Position numbers and translations under genes: made by a program. Below the pieces are notes generated by a model. That model saw only the letters and a program-made list of their open reading frames with translations. It was not told the origin of the DNA and did no database searches. Source: Arbacia lixula (taxonomy: Eukaryota; Echinodermata; Echinoidea; Arbacioida; Arbaciidae). From it: 64,000 nt of DNA. Below, piece by piece: positions 1 through 47,879 of this stretch; the stretch's first letter is position 1, and each line of letters starts with the position of its first letter. The DNA is taken from NCBI GenBank assembly GCA_963669155.1, contig OZ022592.1:21103826-21167825 (forward strand). The letters are read 5' to 3'.

Positions 1-640
1 TTACCTCAGTGTCGTCCAAAATGGTATATGATATATTTATTAATACAATACAAGGTTCATTCACTTTTAAACATCCAGATGTATCAGCTTTAAACATGAA
101 TAAGTCGGCAGTTGCAACTTGCTTTTCTATCCCTCGAGTCTCCACATTAGACTGGAAGCTAGGAGAATTTCAATATAAACTTTAACATAGCATTATATTT
201 TGTAATGACAAACTTTTCCAGTTTGGTTTAATAGATTCCAATACTTGCTCTTTCTGTAGAAAAGAGACAGAAACATATTATCACATATTTTACAAATGTG
301 CTGAAGTCTCTAAGATCTGGACTGAAATAGGAAATAAATTACATTTTTTGGAACTTGATTTACAGTGGCTTGAAGTATTACTCGGTGTTAGAGACAATGT
401 AAAACAGAATGCTTTATTAAATCATGTAATAATTTTGGTCAAACATATGATTTACAATAACCGCAAACTGCGAAAAGTCCCTTCATGTAAAGAAATATGC
501 AGTGCCATTAAAAGATCAAAACAGATTGAACATGATAAGGCGAGGAGAAAAGATAAATTGACACTACACCTTACAAAATGGAAAATTTTCCCAGATGTCA
601 GTTTACATGTAGGTCAACTATTCTCAAGTGTTTATTTATT
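1..640 (+). mobile_element. 3' end of a LINE ORF2 (L1/Tx1-like zinc-knuckle region)
   Basis: Frame 3 from the window start reads TSVSSKMVYDIFINTIQGSF and WKLGEFQYKL, meets one stop (183), then reads LIDSNTCSFCRKETETYYHI, FYKCAEVSKIWTEIGNKL and LLGVRDNVKQNALLNHVIIL. The C-x2-C-x7-H-x4-C motif after the reverse transcriptase is typical of ORF2 C-termini (zf-RVT) of L1/Tx1-type LINEs. The 5' part lies outside the window. Confidence 0.75.
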
Positions 641-709
641 TTTCTTCTTTCTTCAAACTCTTTCTCCCACTGGGATTAATTAACACTATACCATACAATA
701 ATGGGAAAG

Positions 710-740
<31 letters not shown>

Positions 741-1814
741 TGCCCATTTTCAACCAGTTCTCTCACTGATCCTCATTTATCAATTTCGATTAAATGATAA
801 AAAAAAAATATATATACATGAAGCAATCTTACTACAAAGCTCCATTTAGATGAAATTATTAAAAAGAATAACAGTGATAAAATAATAACATTAATATATC
901 AAAGATTTTTAAAGATAATCATCATGTTCTTTTTTGTTAAAAGGAAATGGATGGGTTCTGGGTTAGCTTTTTTTCATCTCTCACATTTTTGTTTTTTTCT
1001 GTTTTGTTCTGTATGTGTTTATATGTATATTGTGTTTCTATGTGTTTGTGTTTATGTGTTATGTGTGTTATTGTGTTTTATATATAAAATCTTTATTCAG
1101 ATGTATCTTTTATTTTGCTAAGGCAAAAAAGAAATGTCATGTATTTACGGTTTTTTATTATTTGTGTACGAATAGTTATGTAACAATCTACATTATTTTC
1201 ATTCCTTTGTTATAATGATGTTTACTTCATTAGGTATATAAAGCACTTTATCAGGTCATAATTTTTGTACGAAAAATGAAGTCAGGATGTACATCGAAAA
1301 AAGGACCTCCGCCTTAATTTTCCCTATTTTTGTTCAGTCTCTGTAGAAACAAACTCAATGACCTCATGATATAGCTTATGATAAAAATAAAGCTTGATGC
1401 ATCCTTATTCGCTTTAAGATTGTTTAGCCCCTAAGCACAATTAAAGTATCTATGGGGATACACAGACCTTTTGACCAATTGAATTAAAGTTTGTTCAGCA
1501 CTTTTATGAAAAAAAATATACAATATACAATATAAACACTTTAAAACACATTTAACAACGAATAATAGCACACCAAGTCACTTAATATTATGTAGTCATT
1601 ATTAAAACATAAAACGTCTACTACTAGGATGCTTGAGAGGATATTTCGCGACTTCATACGAAGAGATGTTAAGGCCACTTGTGCCCTAATGTATAATTGG
1701 GGGAGGAGGGGGGGGGGGGGGGTAGGAATAAATACAGGGATTTTAGTCAGAGTATAGTCTGCAAGGCCGGGAGGATAAGGGAGGGGATGGGGAGGGGGGG
1801 GGGGGGGGGTGATT
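641..1814. other. AT-rich, nothing recognised
   Basis: T-rich sequence (poly-T 711-735) and two poly-G runs (1708-1722 and 1794-1809). No gene supported. Confidence 0.5.
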
Positions 1815-2332
1815 CGCCTCTTCCAGATGCTGAAACAGTACAAATTCTTGGCGTGTTTATTCCGTTCAACTTGAAGTAAGATGAACATGTTAATCAGATA
1901 CGGTGCAACAGAAAATTGTATCATTGTTAACGATGGTTAAAAAAAAACTCTTGCTGATCTTATACGCCCCATTTTAGATACGGTGTACCTCTTTATAATG
2001 GTGGATTAACAATTAAGCAAGTCTGTCTAATAATCACTGTCTAATAATCCACTATGTAAAGATTGGCTATCGAGACAAAAACATGTGAATAATTCCCTCA
2101 GACATGTACCAAAGTTCAATCAATATAAATGTAAAACAAATAGATTTAGGAACAGTGCAATTATGCCCGATAAAATGACGGTTTTTAATCTTGTAAATAC
2201 TTAGTATTAAACATACCACGCGCATGTACTCTATAAACTATTCATACCCAAACTTTTAAAACGTTTGTATTAATATTTTAATCATAACGTAGGTCGTGTC
2301 TGGAATGAGCTCTGTAGTTTGTATATTTACAC
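1815..2332 (+). mobile_element. Degraded LINE reverse transcriptase C-terminal part
   Basis: A broken reading keeps PDAETVQILGVFIPFNLK, DEHVNQI, RKLYH, YGVPLYNGGLTIKQ and RHVPKFNQYKCKTNRFRNSA, then GRVWNELCSL. These are the end of a Jockey/CR1/L2-type RT and its C-terminal tail (LGV..LK.DEHV, RP.LDYGVPLYNG, VWN). At least four stops or shifts. It is interrupted at about 2335 by the tail of a second LINE in opposite orientation. Confidence 0.7.
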
Positions 2333-2335
2333 GTA

Positions 2336-3935
2336 ATTCAATTCAATTCAATTCAATTCAAGGTTTATTAAAAATCATCTTCGCAGCCATGCAGCTGAAT
2401 TGCGACAATTTAAAAACAAATATACATACAACATATGAAATAAGACGAATATCCTCTGCAAGTATAAATATTTAAAAAGTCTTATAAATGGTATGAACAC
2501 TATAAAAGATAATTATACATTCAACATATTATAAGTTTCTTTAAGATGCACTGTAAATTTACTGTACGACAATAAGATAATAACCGTAACCACTTTATGT
2601 CAGCATTACAACCTGTCAAAAACATAAGTTAAGGATATATTGCAAAACTAATGCAAAGTACTGCGGTTTAGGTAAAAACAACATTTTCATCAGTAATATG
2701 AACTCCCCATAAGTATTAGAAACAATAGTAAATGTAATGAACGTCCCTAAGACGAATAATAAAATCGAAAATAAAATCGATGTACGGCAAAATTATCATA
2801 ATTGCAGCTAAGTCATATCAGCATTAAAAGTCATGAAAGTATTGTGATAACATCAGTAAGAAGCAAGTGTTTGGTTGTAAAGTAGGGTATTAATTGATTT
2901 TCATTTGAGCTATATAAAATTCACGGGGAAAAAACAAACAATTGTAATGGCTGGTTTCTTATTAATGGTGGTAGATATAATATATACAGTACATGTCTAC
3001 CAAATAATTATGTAAACTGAATAGTGAGTGTACCAGTTGTACCAAACTTTCAATTTCTAACTTAAGTTACAGGGATTCATTTAACAATCTAACAAGGTAA
3101 GGTATCGAGCTTTTTCGGTAGCGTTCTGTTCTGCATTTTATTTCAGTGAGTTTGTGGCTATTTCTGAGGGATGCCCTTCGAGATGCCCTTGCTGGTGGTA
3201 GCCAAGTACGAAAGTTTTTGAACAATTCAAATGCAAACTTTCTGCAGAGCTGGTCTCTGCGTTTTTCAAGCGAAACTAGATTACTCTTTTGTAATGCGTG
3301 CTGATACGAGTTATATTGGTCTGCGAATATAGTTCGAAGGGCTCTTTTCTGTATGAGTTCAATTGAGGTAGTTTGTTGTTGTGTCAGAGAGGAATGCCAC
3401 ACAACACAACAATATTCCAAAGTTGGTCGAATATATGATGTAAATACTGTGATTAGATCACATGCTGGCATTCCAAACCGTCTCAACAGTCGGAGCATGT
3501 AGAGTTTTCTCGAAGCGTTGGTAGTTATGTAAGTTACATGGTTCGACCACTGCAGATCGTTTCTGATAATGACACCTAGAAGCTTGACGTCTTCACATGT
3601 TGGTACTGTTTGATTTCTAAGTTGTATCTCTGCTGGAGGGAGTTGACGGCGTGTGAAAGAGACCTGAAAGGCTTTACATTTTAACGGGTTGAGCCGCATC
3701 CGAGAGACTTCACACCATTGCTCAAATGAATTGAGGCTAGTGTGAAGGGTACATGGTGAATTTAGGCGACGGCTTTGTGCTATGGTTAGATCATCTACAT
3801 ACTTCCACCTTCTAACATCTGATGATATAAGAGCATCATTCACAACACTTAGGAAGATCAGTGGACCCAAACGCGTGCCTTGAGGAACTCCAGCTTTGGT
3901 GGAAAGTGAGGATGATAACTGACCTCGGTAACATC
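2336..3935 (-). mobile_element. LINE fragment with RT C-terminal domain and (TTGAA)n 3' tail
   Basis: The - strand frame opens at LSSSLSTKAGVPQGTRLGPL and has the active-site box KYVDDLTI, MRLNPLKCKAFQVSF, LGVIIRNDLQWSNHV, SYIRPTLEYCCVVWHSSLT and RYRKSSIPYLVRLLNESL, then a stop at 3067. GVPQG, YVDD and RPTLEY are the RT core and thumb motifs of non-LTR elements (CR1/RTE-X/Jockey group). 730 bp of 3' UTR end in AATAAACC and five TTGAA units (2335-2361). The 5' part is missing, as usual for truncated LINE copies. The 275 codons kept are uninterrupted, so it is young. Confidence 0.85.
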
Positions 3936-4022
3936 AACATTTCAGCCTCTTTGCTGCAGTTGCATCATTTTCCTTTTAATGTTTGTAACTTTTGAATATT
4001 ACTAAATAAACCATTATTGAAT
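3936..4022 (+). mobile_element. 3' tail of a + strand LINE
   Basis: AATATTACTAAATAAACCAT then TATTGAATTGAATT is a LINE-like 3' end on the + strand. It may be the resumed 3' UTR of the relic at 1815-2332, split by the - strand LINE. Confidence 0.5.
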
Positions 4023-4969
4023 TGAATTTAAAAGTGATATATAGAGATTTTAGAAAGAGTTCCGTGCAGCTAGCCAACCTATTATAGGTCTTTCATTCGT
4101 GTGGGAATATCTGTAGAGGGATTTCATAATAATATACCCTTTGATAAACCGTAATGATAGCAATGTTTACACGTTTGGTTATTAAGCAGGCATCGGCAAG
4201 AATTATCACCTAACGTGTGGCAGATAAACCAGGGATGTGTTAGGATAAACTAAGTCTGCCGTATCACTTGTGAATAAAGTCACATGACATACAAACGGTT
4301 TTAAAGGCGCCCCTGCATGCTTTCTTGCCTTCTTGTTCGCGCGTTATCCTCCAAATCAGAGCACTATAGTTACGACCATTTTATGGTGAAACGCTTTAAT
4401 AATTAGGCTTAGGCCTGAAGAATCACCACAACATGCGTCACTCTTGGTTCATTATGAATAGTGAAGGATATTATTTGTTTACATTTTGGTTTTACCCCTA
4501 ACTCCTAAGGCCTACTTATCAATCTAGTAATATTTATTACTAGTTCCTTTGATTTGCTTTGTTGAAGAAAGAATTTATTAGCCGGAAACACTAAATTTAC
4601 CATAAATGTAGTACTTAAATAAAAAGCGAAAATAGAGACTTATGATATTGTATTCAAACGTTTGGTTTACCTCGAAGTGTGATAATATTAATTTGTATCA
4701 CACTCAAAGCATGAACATGAAAATAAAAAAAAAGCAATACGTTTTATTTTGTAGGTTTTATGAGATATAGGGCCTGACTTTAAACAAGCTACGCTTTCAT
4801 AAAGTCTCATAACTCTTATCGTCTTTCTTTCTTCTCTCTGATGCAACATTTAAACTTGTTCCATATTACTGTCCCTTTATGTACACTGTCACTTGTTGTT
4901 AATCTGTAAAATTGCATTTGGAGAAAGACAAATATTGGGGACAAATAACCTTGAAACTATTTTCTTTTT
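4023..4969. other. Upstream flank of DDB1, nothing recognised
   Basis: AT-rich DNA with no gene. Distal promoter elements of DDB1 may be here but none is visible. Confidence 0.5.
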
Positions 4970-5239
4970 AGCGAGCCTGAGCTGCTGCGATAAAGCGCGC
5001 GATTGCGAGGCATTCCGCGCGTCACTCGATTTCGCTGCTTCAAAACACGCATGTTCTGTCCTTACAAAAGTACGCCCAGCGTGCTCCTATGTTACACAAG
5101 TGAGCTTTGCATTGTACAGTCCCTCTGCATTCCTTTGCTGTTAGTGCACGAGGATTGCGAGTCGCGGGCTACAAGAATACATCTCAATTTTATGAATTCT
5201 CAGCTAATTTAGTTCTGTGTGTGTACATCGTGGGTGAAA
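4970..5239 (+). promoter_or_regulatory. Probable DDB1 promoter and 5' leader, CpG-richer
   Basis: This stretch before the DDB1 start is richer in G, C and CpG (for example GCGCGCGATTGCG near 4996) than the AT-rich DNA around it. No clear TATA box is visible. Upstream ATGs exist (for example near 5051) but are not in frame with DDB1. The transcription start cannot be placed from sequence alone. A housekeeping-type CpG promoter is an inference. Confidence 0.45.
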
Positions 5240-40375
<35,136 letters not shown>

Positions 40376-40559
40376 GGTCAAAGGTCAGGGGTCAAGGGTC
40401 ACAGGTCACACTTCAAGTTGATGGCCATCCACTTCATGCTATTCAAAGATGTTGGTTGAAGAGTAATGTGGGAAGCAGCTGGCCATATGCAATGATGGAG
40501 GCGTTAGAGGGGGATAGAGGCACCGAGATGGAGAAAAGAGGGAGAAGAGGAGAGGCAGG

Positions 40560-41225
40560 ACAGACAGACAGACATAGTGTGTATGTGTGTGTGTTTGGGG
40601 GGGGGGATGGGGAGTGGGTATGAAAGGGAGTGGATGTGTGTGTATGTGGGTGAGGGGGGGGGGAGTGGATAGAACATTATTTACGAGTAAGCATACTCAC
40701 CTGTCAGTATGTAAACACTGCTTTTCCCCTACCCCACCCTCAAATCACGGGTAAGGTCTCCCACATTATTTATTCATGCCCATGGAGCGTGCCGTGTGCA
40801 ACCCCATGGTTGGTTGGGAATGGAAATAGCGTCTTCCTCGCTGAGAAGACATTTCAGACGCAGGAGAAGCGGAGACGTCACCTCATCCCTGATCTCTGCA
40901 GGAGATGAGCAATTTGATGTCATGACTAAAAGTCAGGTGATAGAGGTACTAGTGCGCGGTAGTGAAAGAGGACTAGGGATGCAGGTCACCAGGTGACCCC
41001 TGCGGGGTTGCACACAGTGAGTGTCAGGGGCATGAATAAATTAAGTGGGAGACCTTACCAGTGATTTGAGGGTGGGCTAGCGGAAAAGTAGCGTTTACAC
41101 ACAGACAGGAGAGTGTGCGATAATGAAGTAAATAGGGAAGGGTACAGACAGTGTGTGTGTGTGTGTATGGGGGCGAGTGGGGGGGGGGGGGGATGGGGAG
41201 TGGGTATGAAAGGGAGTGGATGAAG
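40560..41225. mobile_element. Foldback element framed by direct repeats in the DDB1 3' region
   Basis: Arms at about 40690-40790 and 41030-41117 are inverted copies, about 85% alike (CCACCCTCAAATCACGGGTA against its complement, ATTTATTCATGCCC against GGGCATGAATAAAT). The pair is framed by direct repeats containing GGGATGGGGAGTGGGTATGA (40602 and about 41189). A short hairpin (GCAGGTCACC / GGTGACCCCTGC, 40981) lies inside. Confidence 0.75.
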
Positions 41226-41747
41226 ATAGACAGTATGAGTAGGGGCACTATTGAGATCAGCAGAGGGGAGATAGATAGTCAAAATGAGTGGTGCTAAAAT
41301 GGCAACTTCCAAATGTGCAGAGAGGTGGAGTGAAATAAACGACAGACTGACAGACTAGCACAGAGTGAGGGACAGGAATAACCTGCTCACCAAAGAAAAG
41401 CATGAAAAGATCTTTTGAGGCAGACTTTGGAAAGTACTGCATTGATCTATGCATGTCATTTCTGAATCGAATTGTGAATAAGTTCTTTACATTTTATCCT
41501 AAGCCTGTAGCATGTATTTGGCTGCTTTATCCTTGATCTGGTTTGTTTGTTTTCATCCCGTTTGAACTATCAAAAAACAAAAACCTCTTCAGGCTACGTG
41601 AAAGAACGTCAAATTGAACTGGTTGATTCCCCATTGGTGAAGTTAAAGCTTGGTTTAAATTATCATGTAGTCAGACGTATCCACTGAAAATGTTGATTTA
41701 TGGAAGAAATAAGAGCTGCTATCAGGCTCCACTGTATGAATATAAAG

Positions 41748-42727
41748 GTGTATCAGTATGTCAAGGCCACTTTAGAAGGAGCTGTATTGAAGTGGGAAGA
41801 GTGGCCTTTATAGACAGGTGTATCAGTATATCAAGGCCACTTTAGATGCAGGTGTATTGAAGTGAGAAGAGTGGCCTTTATAGACAGGTGTATCAGTATA
41901 TCAAGGCCACATTAGATGCAGGTGTATTGAAGTGAGAAGAGTGGCCTTTATAGACAGGTTTATCAGGATATCAAGGCCACTTTAGAAGGAGCTGTATTGA
42001 AGTGGGAAGAGTGGCCTTTATAGACAGGTGTATCAGTATATCAAGGCCACTTTAGATGCAGGTGTATTGAAGTGAGAAGAGTTGCCTGTATAGACAGGTG
42101 TATCAGTATATCAAGGCCACTTTAGATGCAGGTGTATTAAAGTGGGAAGAGTGGCCTTTATAGACAGGTTTATCAGTATATCAAGGCCACTTTAGATGCA
42201 GGTGTATTGAAGTGAGAAGAGTGGCCTTTATAGACAGGTTTATCAGGATATCAAGGCCACTTTAGAAGGAGCTGTATTGAAGTGGGAAGAGTGGCCTTTA
42301 TAGACAGGTGTATCAGTATATCAAGGCCACTTTAGAAGCAGGTGTATTAAAGTGGGAAGAATGACCTTTATAGACAGGTGTATCAGTATACCAAGGCCAC
42401 TTTAGAAGCAGGTGTATTAAAGTGGGAAGAATGACCTTTATAGACAGGTGTATTAGTATATCAAGGCCACTTTAGATGCAGGTGTATTGAAGTGAGATGA
42501 GTGGCCTTTATTGACAGGTGTATCAGTATATCAAGGCACTTTAGATGCAGGTGTATTGAAGTTAGAAGAGTTGCCTATATAGACAGGTGTATCAGTATAT
42601 TAAGGCCAGTTTAGATGCAGGTGTATTGAAGTGAGAAGAGTGGCCTATATAGACAGGTGTATCAGTATATTAAGGCCACTTTAGATGCGGATGTATTAAA
42701 GAGAGAAGAGTGGCCTTTATAGACAGG
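41748..42727 (+). repeat. 70-bp minisatellite, about 14 copies
   Basis: The unit AGGTGTATCAGTATATCAAG plus GCCACTTTAGATGCAGGTGT, ATTGAAGTGAGAAGAGTGGC and CTTTATAGAC. Two unit types (TAGATGCAGG and TAGAAGGAGC) are interspersed. Confidence 0.95.
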
Positions 42728-44360
42728 TGGCTTCCCTGTACAGGTTAGATTGTAGGGAGATTGTATTCTGTTCAGCTCAAGTTCTATTTCTTTCACAGTG
42801 GGGGAATCTTTGTGTAGATATAGTCATTTCAGTATACCCTCCCATTGTTTGTGTGTGACCATGTTGTGTATAGACGAGACATCTTTATGTTTGAGGTGAA
42901 ATTGTTTCTGTACTGCTCTGTGTGTAAGAGCTTGACTCACCACCCAGATATCACCCTAAATTGTTTTGATCAGTTCTGTGTAGAATCATAGATTCATATG
43001 TAAATGACATCCATTGTAAATTGACTATCATGGTTTCTTAGGCCAACTTTTGAATGCTTATATGCGATCTGTCATGCTAAAACGTGTATGAAATCACTGT
43101 TATATGTGTGAAGAAACCTGTGTTCATCAATATGGGCAGTTCTTTGAGTATTTTACCTTCCCCTATTGGTAGAAAGCAAACTGACTGGGGCTGAGGGACA
43201 TTGAATTTCTCCATCAGATGTGATCATAGCAAAGCTCAATATTTATGTTGCATGACATCATGTTACATTTTCTATACCCCTTCCCCCTTTGAATAGTGAT
43301 GTGACTTTAAAAGTCGACTATGTAAATAATGTAGAGAAATTTGCAACAAAATCCACAATTGTCTGAGCTTGTTCTCATGGCAATAGGCCACATACATGGT
43401 CTAGGTGGTGATCATGTCATGGCAAAGCAGGTTTCTCATTCTAGATGTAGATGTAGATGTTGTCTCCTTCAAGCTTGTTTTACAAAGACATATTTATGAT
43501 GCACTGCAGTGTATAAGCTTAATGTGTTAAAAGTTGAATTATGTTGAGTTAACGGGGCCGGTCCACTGGAATGGACAGTTTGCTTTTGGCAAAAACAGCA
43601 TGATCAGAGAAGAAAGTATGTGACATTTAGAGACAAAATGGACAAGTATAATATGATAGAGAACAGTAGTACATGTTTGAAGTGCTCAAGTGGCATTGCA
43701 CCTATATGTATACATAATTATAACATTCATGCATTTCAGACAATACGTTGCTGTTACACCAAAGCTAGTCTAATAGGTTTGGATTATATTTATGCATGGA
43801 AATTGATTAAGTGGAGATTAATGAAATGACGCAGTACCAAGTACATGTATTATTTTATGAAACTCACAGTGAATCTGAATACATGCAGGGCTATTACAGA
43901 GTTAAAATTTCAATTGTATGTCATGGCGTAAGAGGGACCTTTTTGAATATTTTATTCATTGAAAAGACTCAACTTGAATGAATTCTCCTCATGAACCTTT
44001 GCAGGAAGTGTGCCAAACTATCCCTGCTCGTGTTTCAACCACCCTGTTTCGAGGGATCATTTGTATACCATATTGCAATGCTCAAAGTATCCCTCAACCA
44101 TTACTGTGCAGTGTAAAAAGCTGTGCTGTGTGCTTCTACCTATTATGGTCTCTGGTCTCAAAGCAAGAGGAACCACAAGGTTATGGAAGACTCGTCCATA
44201 CTTACTTGAAATGAGTATAATTCTGCCTAAAGGCAGTTTTCAGTTCTATTATTTCAAGTGATTTCTTACACAGTATTTTCTTTCGTTTCATTGTCATCAG
44301 CGAGAAATTGGCCTAATAGTGGAAATAGGAGGAAACCAGATTGGAACTCACAGATATAGA
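42728..44360. other. Intergenic, no gene recognised
   Basis: AT-rich DNA with short frames only. It may include distal DDB1 3' UTR. No mobile element end or repeat array seen. Confidence 0.5.
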
Positions 44361-44361
44361 T

Positions 44362-47010
44362 AATATTTACCCATTGAAAGCTACTTTTCTGACCTTCTGG
44401 TTGGATTGTTCAATGTGTACCCATTGAAAGCTACTTCTCTGACCCTCTGGTTACATTGGTCAATGTGTACCCATTGAAAGCTACTTCTCTGACCTTCTGG
44501 TTACATTGGTCAATGTGTACCCATTGAAAGCTACTTCTCTGACCTTCTGGTTGGATTGTTCAATGTGTACCCATTGAAAGCTACTTCTCTGACCTTCTGG
44601 TTACATTGGTCAATGTGTACCCATTGAAAGCTACTTCTCTGACCTTCTGGTTGGATTGTTCAACGTGTACCCATTGAAAGCTACTTCTCTGACCTTCTGG
44701 TTGGATTGTTCAACGTGTACCCATTGAAAGCTACTTCTCTGACCTTCTGGTTGGATTGGTCAATGTGTACCCATTGAAAGCTACTTCTCTGACCTTCTGG
44801 TTGGATTGTTCAACGTGTACCCATTGAAAGCTACTTCTCTGACCTTCTGTTTGGATTGTTCAATGTGTACCCATTGAAAGCTACTTCTCTGACCTTCTGG
44901 TTGGATTGTTCAATGTGTACCCATTGAAAGCTACTTCTCTGACCCTCTGGTTACATTGGTCAATGTGTACCCATTGAAAGCTACTTCTCTGACCCTCTGG
45001 TTACATTGGTCAATGTGTACCCATTGAAAGCTACTTCTCCGACCTTCTGGTTGGATTGTTCAATGTGTACCCATTGAAAGCTACTTCTCTGACCTTCTGG
45101 TTACATTGGTCAATGTGTACCCATTGAAAGCTACTTCTCTGACCTTCTGGTTGGATTGTTCAACGTGTACCCATTGGAAGCTACTTCTCTGACCTTCTGG
45201 TTGGATTGTTCAATGTGTACCCATTGAAAGCTACTTCTCCGACCTTCTGGTTGGATTGTTCAATGTGTACCCATTGAAAGCTACTTCTCTGACCTTCTGG
45301 TTACATTGGTCAATGTGTACCCATTGAAAGCTACTTCTCTGACCTTCTGGTTGGATTGTTCAATGTGTACCCATTGAAAGCTACTTCTCTGACCTTCTGG
45401 TTGGATTGGTCAATGTGTACCCATTGAAAGCTACTTCTCTGACCTTCTGTTTGGATTGGTCAATGTGTACTCATTGAAAGCTACTTCTCTGACCTTCTGG
45501 TTGGATTGTTCAATGTGTACCCATTGAAAGCTACTTCTCTGACCTTCTGGTTACATTGGTCAATGTGTACTCATTGAAAGCTACTTCTCTGACCTTCTGG
45601 TTGGATTGTTCAATGTGTACCCATTGAAAGCTACTTCTCTGACCTTCTGGTTGGATTGGTCAATGTGTACTCATTGAAAGCTACTTCTCTGACCTTCTGG
45701 TTACATTGGTCAATGTGTACCCATTGAAAGCTACTTCTCTGACCTTCTGGTTGGATTGTTCAATGTGTACCCATTGAAAGCTACTTCTCTGACCTTCTGG
45801 TTACATTGGTCAATGTGTACTCATTGAAAGCTACTTCTCTGACCTTCTGGTTGGATTGTTCAATGTGTACCCATTGAAAGCTACTTCTCTGACCTTCTGG
45901 TTACATTTGTCAATGTGTACCCATTGAAAGCTACTTCTCTGACCTTCTGGTTACATTGGTCAATGTGTACCCATTGAAAGCTACTTCTCTGACCTTCTGG
46001 TTGGATTGGTCAATGTGTACCCATTGAAAGCTACTTCTCTGACCTTCTGGTTGGATTGGTCAATGTGTACCTATTGAAAGCTACTTCTCTGACCTTCTGG
46101 TTACATTGGTCAATGTGTACCCATTGAAAGCTACTTCTCTGACCTTCTGGTTGGATTGGTCAATGTGTACCCATTGAAAGCTACTTCTCTGACCTTCTGG
46201 TTACATTGGTCAATGTGTACCCATTGAAAGCTACTTCTCTGACCTTCTGGTTGGATTGGTCAATGTGTACCCATTGAAAGCTACTTCTCTGACCTTCTGG
46301 TTAGACTGTTCAATGTGTACCCATTGAAAGCTACTTCTCTGACCTTCTGGTTGGATTGTTCAGTGTGTACCCATTGAAAGCTACTTCTCTGACCTTCTGG
46401 TTGGATTGGTCAATGTGTACCCATTGAAAGCTACTTCTCTGACCTTCTGGTTACATTGGTCAATGTGTACCCATTGAAAGCTACTTCTCTGACCTTCTGG
46501 TTGGATTGTTCAATGTGTACCCATTGAAAGCTACTTCTCTGACCTTCTGGTTGGATTGGTCAATGTGTACCCATTGAAAGCTACTTCTCTGACCTTCTGG
46601 TTGGATTGTTCAATGTGTACCCATTGAAAGCTACTTCTCTGACCTTCTGGTTACATTGGTCAATGTGTACCCATTGAAAGCTACTTCTCTGACCTTCTGG
46701 TTGGATTGTTCAACGTGTACCCATTGAAAGCTACTTCTCTGACCTTCTGGTTGGATTGGTCAATGTGTACCCATTGAAAGCTACTTCTCTGACCTTCTGG
46801 TTGGATTGGTCAATGTGTACCTATTGAAAGCTACTTCTCTGACCCTCTGGTTACATTGGTCAATGTGTACCCATTGAAAGCTACTTCTCTGACCTTCTGG
46901 TTACATTGGTCAATGTGTACCCATTGGAAGCTACTTCTCTGACCTTCTGGTTGGATTGGTCAATGTGTACTCATTGAAAGCTACTTCTCTGACCTTCTGG
47001 TTGGATTGGT
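44362..47010 (+). repeat. 50-bp satellite, about 53 copies, 2.65 kb
   Basis: The unit CCATTGAAAGCTACTTCTCT plus GACCTTCTGG and a variable 20-bp segment (TTGGATTGTTCAATGTGTAC, TTGGATTGGTCAATGTGTAC or TTACATTGGTCAATGTGTAC). The constant part is nearly invariant while the variable part alternates among three types. Copies directly abut, with no unique spacers. Confidence 0.97.
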
Positions 47011-47239
47011 GACCCTCTGGTTGGAGTGAAACATGAAAGTATTTCTCTGTGGCTGTAGACTGGTCTCTTATTGTAACTGATTCATGTGGTATACTATGTA
47101 CATGTACTATGCTCTGGCATGTTGCTGATGAAAATAAAGTGATCTGTATTTTTTTTTCGTATAAAAGGTTTGACATTAAATTGCATTTGTTCAATGAACA
47201 GGAAATACAATATGTCTTTGTGTACGACTATTTTCTGAG

Positions 47240-47704
47240 AGGGAAAGTCCACCCTTAAGTGAAGTCAGTTTAAAATGAAAGCAGAAACATGAAAGAAATA
47301 GAATAAGTGAAAGTTTGACAAAGCTTGTCAAAGGATAGCAAAATTATGAATGTGCACGTTCTTGATATTGTGACATCACTTGCGAGGTACCCTGCTATTG
47401 TGTACTGTTTATTTGAAAATTACAACTCGCATTTTACCTGTGTATATGCCATTCAACATGTTTTTACACACAAAAATTGATCCTTCATTAAAACCTAGAA
47501 AGAGGACAATTGATGGATTTTTTTCAGCACACAACATAGGGAAGGCAGCTCACAAGAGACGTCGTCACACATTTAAACTTTGAAAGAAGTCATGACTTTC
47601 TTATCCTGTGAGGGAATTTCGTCAAACTTTCCCTCATACATTTATGTAGCTTGCATTGTTCTGCTATAATCAAAACCATTGTAGCTTTAGGGTGGATTTT
47701 CCCT
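47240..47704. mobile_element. MITE related to the element at 31869-32345
   Basis: Left AGGGAAAGTCCACCCTTAAG and right AGGGTGGATTTTCCCT are inverted, and the right side is followed by TTAA. Inner motifs (AGCAGAAACATGAAAGAAAT, AGTTTGACAAAG) match the MITE in DDB1 intron 23. The left TTAA is not preserved. Confidence 0.75.
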
Positions 47705-47879
47705 TTAAAGTTGTCAGCGTGAACCATGCAGGGAGTCGGGTTTCGCTTCTTTCTAGATGTTTCTTGTCATATCAGTTGCTTTACAACGAATATCAACCCC
47801 TGTCCTATGCTGTGGAGTGTGTGGACGCATGTTAAGCAGAATAAGGTATCAATACACAGACTAGGCACCCTTTACGGGA

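Larger units (their letters stand above)
40376..42727 (+). other. DDB1 3' region (probable 3' UTR)
   Basis: Follows the stop codon. Candidate AATAAA signals are at 41035 and 41334, but neither can be shown to be used. The stretch holds a foldback element and a 70-bp minisatellite, each listed separately. Confidence 0.4.

Noticed and set aside
44362-47010. CRISPR-like array
   Set aside because: Units abut directly with 50-bp period, variable segments are only three types, there are no unique spacers, and the DNA is from an animal.
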